Positions 60,486-64,000 of a stretch of DNA of 64,000 nt are shown here, piece by piece. Numbering within the stretch: the first letter of the stretch is position 1; the number at the start of each line of letters is the position of its first letter. Where the stretch lies: NCBI GenBank assembly GCA_040830705.1, contig JBFOME010000022.1, positions 1 to 64,000 on the forward strand, read 5' to 3'. A program made the position numbers and the translations under genes. The notes beneath the pieces were generated by a model that was not told where the DNA came from, did no database searches, and saw only the letters and a list, made by a program, of their open reading frames with translations. The stretch comes from Ruegeria_C sp040830705. Its GTDB lineage: Bacteria; Pseudomonadota; Alphaproteobacteria; Rhodobacterales; Rhodobacteraceae.

Positions 60486-61372
60486 TGGGCGACATAGAAG
60501 GCAGTTCTAGCGCAGCGCATCGCGCGCAGAGTGAAAACGACAGCGACCAGGGCGGCGAAAGGGCAGGATTGCTCGGCCGGATCATGGGGGCGCTATCTCC
60601 GGGGGAGCCACCGGAAGAGACACCGACAAACGGACCGGGCCTGCCTGCCGCGCAGTTGCCAGGGCTTGTGAACCTGCGGCGGTTGCGGGTCGAGGACGTG
60701 GCAATCCCCACTGCCGAGATCGTATCAGTCCCCGGGTCGATTGACCGCAAGGAACTGGTTAAGGTCTTTCGCGACAGCGGTTTGACGCGCTTGCCGGTCT
60801 ATGAGGGCACGCTCGATACCCCTCTTGGCTTTGTTCATCTCAAGGATTTTGCCCTGACCCACGGGTTCAACGGAAATTCCGCCGCATTCGAATTGAAATC
60901 GATGCTGCGCCCGATGCTATATGTTCCACCCTCGATGCCGCTGGGCGTGTTGCTGGCTAAGATGCAGGCCGACCGTTGCCATATCGCCTTGGTGATCGAC
61001 GAATATGGCGGCGTTGACGGGCTTCTGACCATCGAAGACCTGCTGGAACAGGTGGTGGGCGAGATCGAGGATGAACATGATCCGGGCGAGGATCAGACCT
61101 GGTTCAAGGTCAAACCGGGCTGCTACATTGCGCAGTCGCGAACCCCGCTGGATGAATTCGAGGCCGAGATCGGTCAATCCCTGACCAGCCACGAGGATGT
61201 GGACGAAGAGGAGATCGATACGCTGGGTGGGTTGGTCTTCATGCTTTCGGGTCGCGTTCCTGCGCGGGGCGAAGTTGTGGTGCATCCCGATGGTCCGGAA
61301 TTTGAGGTGATCGAGGCCGATCCCCGCCGCATCAAACGCCTGCGTGTCATGTTGCCGGATAGCGCCGGATGA
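60485..61372 (+). CDS. Hemolysin-family/CorC-type CBS-domain protein
   Basis: A 295-residue protein with two CBS domains (about residues 70-190: VAIPTAEIVSVPGSIDRKELVKVFRDSGLTRLPVYEGTLDTPLGFVHLKDFA and HIALVIDEYGGVDGLLTIEDLLEQVVGEIEDEHD) and a C-terminal CorC_HlyC domain from about residue 205. It lacks the DUF21 membrane domain, like CorC, which influences magnesium and cobalt efflux. It overlaps lnt by four bases and ybeY by one. Confidence 0.9.
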   Translation: MGDIEGSSSAAHRAQSENDSDQGGERAGLLGRIMGALSPGEPPEETPTNGPGLPAAQLPGLVNLRRLRVEDVAIPTAEIVSVPGSIDRKELVKVFRDSGLTRLPVYEGTLDTPLGFVHLKDFALTHGFNGNSAAFELKSMLRPMLYVPPSMPLGVLLAKMQADRCHIALVIDEYGGVDGLLTIEDLLEQVVGEIEDEHDPGEDQTWFKVKPGCYIAQSRTPLDEFEAEIGQSLTSHEDVDEEEIDTLGGLVFMLSGRVPARGEVVVHPDGPEFEVIEADPRRIKRLRVMLPDSAG

Positions 61373-62874
61373 CCCAGCGGTTGCGCTGGTCTTTTCGGGT
61401 GCGGCTGGCGCTGGCGGTTCTGCTGGGCGTGATTGCGGCCCTCGGGCTTGCGCCTTATCACATCTGGCCTGCGACGCTTGGCGCGCTGATCTGCCTTCCG
61501 GCGCTGGCCCTACAGGGCCACACGCGCAGGCAGGCCGCGCTGATCGGTTGGGCGTTCGGGCTGGGGTATTTCGGCCATGGGCTGTCCTGGATCGTCGAGC
61601 CATTCCTGGTGGATATTCAGCGTCACGGTTGGATGGCCCCATTTGCGTTGGTGCTGATGGCCGGGGGGCTGGCCTTGTTTTGGGGCGCGGCGTTTTGGGC
61701 GGCGGCGGCCCCACGCTTGGGCCTTGTCGCGCGAAGCTGGTTTCTGGTTTTCGGCTGGTCGCTGGCCGAACTGGCCCGGGCCTATCTGCTGACCGGGTTT
61801 CCCTGGGCCGCGTTCGCGCAGATCTGGGTGGAGACCCCGGTGGCGCAAGTTTTGGCCTATATCGGCCCGCAGGGTCTGGCCATCGCAACTCTGGCGGCCA
61901 CTTTGCCTCTTGGGGCAATGCTATTTGATTCTGCTCGCGGGTTGCGACAGCTTGCCAATGCGGTTCCCGCGCTCTGCCTGTTGGGCGCTGCGATGCTTCT
62001 CAGCGGCGAGCCGCCCGCCGCTGAATCGACCGGTAAGACCATTCGGCTGGTGCAACCCAACGCGCCGCAACATCAGAAATGGGATCCTGCCTATGTACAA
62101 ACCTTCTTTCGCCGCCAGATCGAGTTTACGGCGGCAAGTCCAAGACCCGATCTGATCGTCTGGCCAGAAACCGCCATTCCCAACTGGTTGGACGAGGCCG
62201 ACGAGGTATTCGAGATCATCAGCGCTGCCGCTGGTGATGTACCCGTGGTTCTGGGCATTCGCCGCTATGACGGACGGCGGATTTTCAATTCGGCGGTCTA
62301 TCTCGATGGCGAGGGCGCGCTGGGCGGCGTCTATGACAAGCATCATCTGGTGCCATTTGGCGAATATGTGCCCTTTGGTGATTTACTGGCGCGGATCGGT
62401 ATCACGGGCTTTGCCACCAATGCCGGGCAGGGATTCAGCGCCGGTCCCGGCCCTGAACTGCTCTCCCTGGGTTCGGTCGGGTCGGCCCTGCCGCTGATCT
62501 GTTATGAGGCGGTATTCCCGCAGGATGTGGGCGGCGCCCCGACGCGGCCAGACATGCTGCTGCAATTGACGAATGACGCCTGGTTTGGCGCGTGGTCCGG
62601 CCCCTATCAGCATCTGGCGCAGGCCAGGATGCGGGCGATCGAGCAGGGGCTGCCCATGGTGCGTGTGGCCAATACCGGTGTTTCGGCCATGATTGATCCT
62701 TTTGGCAGAACAATTGCCCGAATACCGCTGGGAGTTGAAGGATACATCGATGCACAATTGCCCGCGCCGCTCAGGCCTACCTTCTATGCTCGAACCGGTG
62801 ACCTGCCGGCATTTCTGTTTGTCCTCCTCGGTTTGGCGGGCATGATTGCGCTGCAACGTGGGGGCGCAGGCTAA
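61369..62874 (+). CDS. lnt: Lnt, apolipoprotein N-acyltransferase
   Basis: A 501-residue inner-membrane enzyme that adds the third acyl chain to lipoproteins. Several N-terminal membrane helices (residues 12-200) precede a nitrilase-type domain. Its catalytic triad is Glu in VWPETAIPNW, Lys in YDKHHLVPFGEYVP and Cys in LICYEAVFPQ. The C-terminus ends in another helix. It overlaps corC by four bases and ends the operon before the metK riboswitch. Confidence 0.95.
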   Translation: MTQRLRWSFRVRLALAVLLGVIAALGLAPYHIWPATLGALICLPALALQGHTRRQAALIGWAFGLGYFGHGLSWIVEPFLVDIQRHGWMAPFALVLMAGGLALFWGAAFWAAAAPRLGLVARSWFLVFGWSLAELARAYLLTGFPWAAFAQIWVETPVAQVLAYIGPQGLAIATLAATLPLGAMLFDSARGLRQLANAVPALCLLGAAMLLSGEPPAAESTGKTIRLVQPNAPQHQKWDPAYVQTFFRRQIEFTAASPRPDLIVWPETAIPNWLDEADEVFEIISAAAGDVPVVLGIRRYDGRRIFNSAVYLDGEGALGGVYDKHHLVPFGEYVPFGDLLARIGITGFATNAGQGFSAGPGPELLSLGSVGSALPLICYEAVFPQDVGGAPTRPDMLLQLTNDAWFGAWSGPYQHLAQARMRAIEQGLPMVRVANTGVSAMIDPFGRTIARIPLGVEGYIDAQLPAPLRPTFYARTGDLPAFLFVLLGLAGMIALQRGGAG

Positions 62875-62920
62875 TTTTGCGATTGACCCGCGCTCGCGCC
62901 GCGCTTATCCGGGTCCGAAC

Positions 62921-62967
62921 CCACCACAACGGCTTCCTGGCGTGGTTGGGAGACATTTAATGGAGCA
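62921..62967 (+). ncRNA. SAM/SAH riboswitch upstream of metK
   Basis: CCACCACAACGGCTTCCTGG followed by CGTGG..., then about 15 bases on, TGGAGCA, reproduces the consensus of the SAM/SAH riboswitch. That element is known from Rhodobacterales in front of metK (pseudoknotted, with CAACGGCUUCCUG and UGGAGCA conserved). TGGAGCA at 62961-62967 holds the ribosome-binding site of metK (ATG at 62973), so ligand binding would mask it and lower MetK synthesis when SAM is plentiful. Confidence 0.9.
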
Positions 62968-62972
62968 CCTAT

Positions 62973-64000
62973 ATGTCCCGACAGAATTACACTTTCACTT
63001 CGGAATCCGTTTCCGAGGGCCATCCCGACAAGGTCTGTGATCGGATTTCGGATGCGGTCCTGGATGCTTTCCTGACCGAAGAACCCGAAGCGCGTGTCGC
63101 GGCGGAGACCTTTGCCACAACCAACCGCGTCGTGATTGGCGGCGAGGTAGGGTTGTCGGATCAGGACAAGCTTCACGAATATATGGGCAAGATCGACCAG
63201 ATCGCCCGCGACTGCATTCGTGACATCGGCTATGAGCAGGACAAGTTCCACTGGAAAACCTGTGAGATCACCAATCTGCTGCACGAGCAATCCGCTCATA
63301 TCGCTCAAGGTGTCGATGCGTCCGACAACAAGGACGAGGGCGCAGGCGACCAGGGCATCATGTTCGGTTACGCCACCACCGAAACCCCGGCGCTGATGCC
63401 AGCCCCGATCCAGTATAGCCACGCGATCCTACGGCGGCTGGCCGAGGTGCGCAAGAACGGCACTGAACCTGCCCTTGGCCCCGACGCCAAGTCGCAGCTT
63501 TCGGTGGTCTATCGTGACGGCAAACCGGTCGGTGTCAGCTCGATCGTATTGTCGACCCAGCATCTGGACGAGGCGCTGACCTCTGACGACATTCGCCTGA
63601 TCGTGGAGCCCTATATTCGTGAAACGCTGCCCGATGGGTGGTTGACCGACGAGACCCAGTGGCACGTGAACCCGACGGGCAAGTTCGTCATCGGTGGTCC
63701 CGATGGGGATGCGGGCCTGACCGGGCGCAAGATTATCGTGGATACCTATGGCGGGGCGGCCCCGCATGGCGGCGGCGCGTTTTCCGGTAAGGACCCGACC
63801 AAGGTGGACCGTTCGGCGGCTTATGCCGCGCGTTATCTGGCCAAGAACGTGGTTGCCGCCGGCATGGCGGAGCGCTGCACGATCCAGCTCAGCTATGCGA
63901 TCGGTGTGTCCCGGCCGCTGTCGATCTATGCCGACACCCACGGTACGGGTCTGCTGGCCGATGCCGAGATCGAAAAGGCCGTGGATCAGATCATGGACCT
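62973..64000 (+). CDS. metK: MetK, S-adenosylmethionine synthetase (3' end beyond window)
   Basis: The gene begins MSRQNYTFTSESVSEGHPDKVCD and runs to the window edge (342 codons visible of a normal 385-395). GHPDK (ATP/substrate site), GAGDQGIMFGYATTETP and GGGAFSGKDPTKVDRS are family signatures. It makes SAM from methionine and ATP. GGAGCA five to ten bases before the ATG forms part of the riboswitch. The start cannot be judged wrong by length because the stop is not visible. Confidence 0.97.
   Translation, partial: MSRQNYTFTSESVSEGHPDKVCDRISDAVLDAFLTEEPEARVAAETFATTNRVVIGGEVGLSDQDKLHEYMGKIDQIARDCIRDIGYEQDKFHWKTCEITNLLHEQSAHIAQGVDASDNKDEGAGDQGIMFGYATTETPALMPAPIQYSHAILRRLAEVRKNGTEPALGPDAKSQLSVVYRDGKPVGVSSIVLSTQHLDEALTSDDIRLIVEPYIRETLPDGWLTDETQWHVNPTGKFVIGGPDGDAGLTGRKIIVDTYGGAAPHGGGAFSGKDPTKVDRSAAYAARYLAKNVVAAGMAERCTIQLSYAIGVSRPLSIYADTHGTGLLADAEIEKAVDQIMD

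Noticed and set aside
1..64000. CRISPR array or prophage
   Set aside because: No regularly spaced direct repeats and no phage structural, integrase or lysis genes were seen; the only repeated hairpins are the 22-base palindromes, which have no spacers.

Overview
The window is a 64 kb, GC-rich, densely packed piece of an alphaproteobacterial chromosome, most likely from the marine Roseobacter group (Rhodobacterales). Three things point there: a SAM/SAH-type riboswitch directly in front of metK, a DddQ-type DMSP lyase whose active-site residues are all visible, and the housekeeping order miaB - outer-membrane protein - phoH - ybeY - corC - lnt - metK. Many genes overlap by 1 or 4 bases (ATGA junctions), so most of the window can be read as long operons.

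Layout. 1-1665: a decayed accessory patch with the tail of one IS5-family element, a TIR-domain gene fragment, a second inactivated IS5-family element with recognisable ends, then a tRNA-Met gene (1666-1742). 1.8-17.1 kb: phenylacetate catabolism. It holds paaX, paaZ, a TRAP transporter (dctMQP), and a divergent arm paaG-paaI-paaK-tetR facing the epoxidase operon paaA-(VOC protein)-paaB-paaC-paaD-paaE-(PaaA/PaaC-like protein). A shared palindrome lies upstream of both paaG and paaA.

17.2-30.8 kb: a two-armed catabolic locus centred on an RpiR-type regulator. The left arm has a Rieske oxygenase, an Asp/Glu-racemase-fold enzyme, a sulfotransferase-like protein, a carboxymuconolactone-decarboxylase-like protein and a cupin. 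The right arm has a dimethylglycine-dehydrogenase-like flavoprotein with a GcvT domain, a zinc-type dehydrogenase, DddQ, three enolase-superfamily enzymes, a small cupin and a class III aminotransferase. Together these look like a pathway for a methylated onium osmolyte (betaine- or DMSP-like). This is the strongest candidate in the window for an incompletely described system.

30.8-43.4 kb: a DUF1127 protein, a GntR regulator, a glutamine amidotransferase, a cytochrome P450, a glutamine-synthetase-like ligase and a class III aminotransferase (possibly a gamma-glutamyl amine pathway). Then comes an IclR regulator divergent from a tripartite tricarboxylate transporter (tctCBA) with an aldehyde dehydrogenase and a Tm-1-like protein. 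43.4-52.1 kb: a minus-strand operon of sugar genes: nucleotide-sugar dehydrogenase, four glycosyltransferases, a histidine phosphatase, a polysaccharide-deacetylase-like protein, a methyltransferase and ribulose-phosphate epimerase, with no export or polymerase gene in view. 52.2-64 kb: an MscS-type channel, an SDR, a putative glycosyltransferase, and then the conserved block from miaB to metK, which runs off the right edge.

A recurring signal outside genes is a set of 22-base palindromes with fixed outer and central letters but different stems, found in short arrays immediately 3' of genes at four places (5836, 12176, 19674 and 31839). Gene starts were chosen from ribosome-binding sites, overlaps and family lengths. 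Functions come from motifs and context only; no database search was possible.
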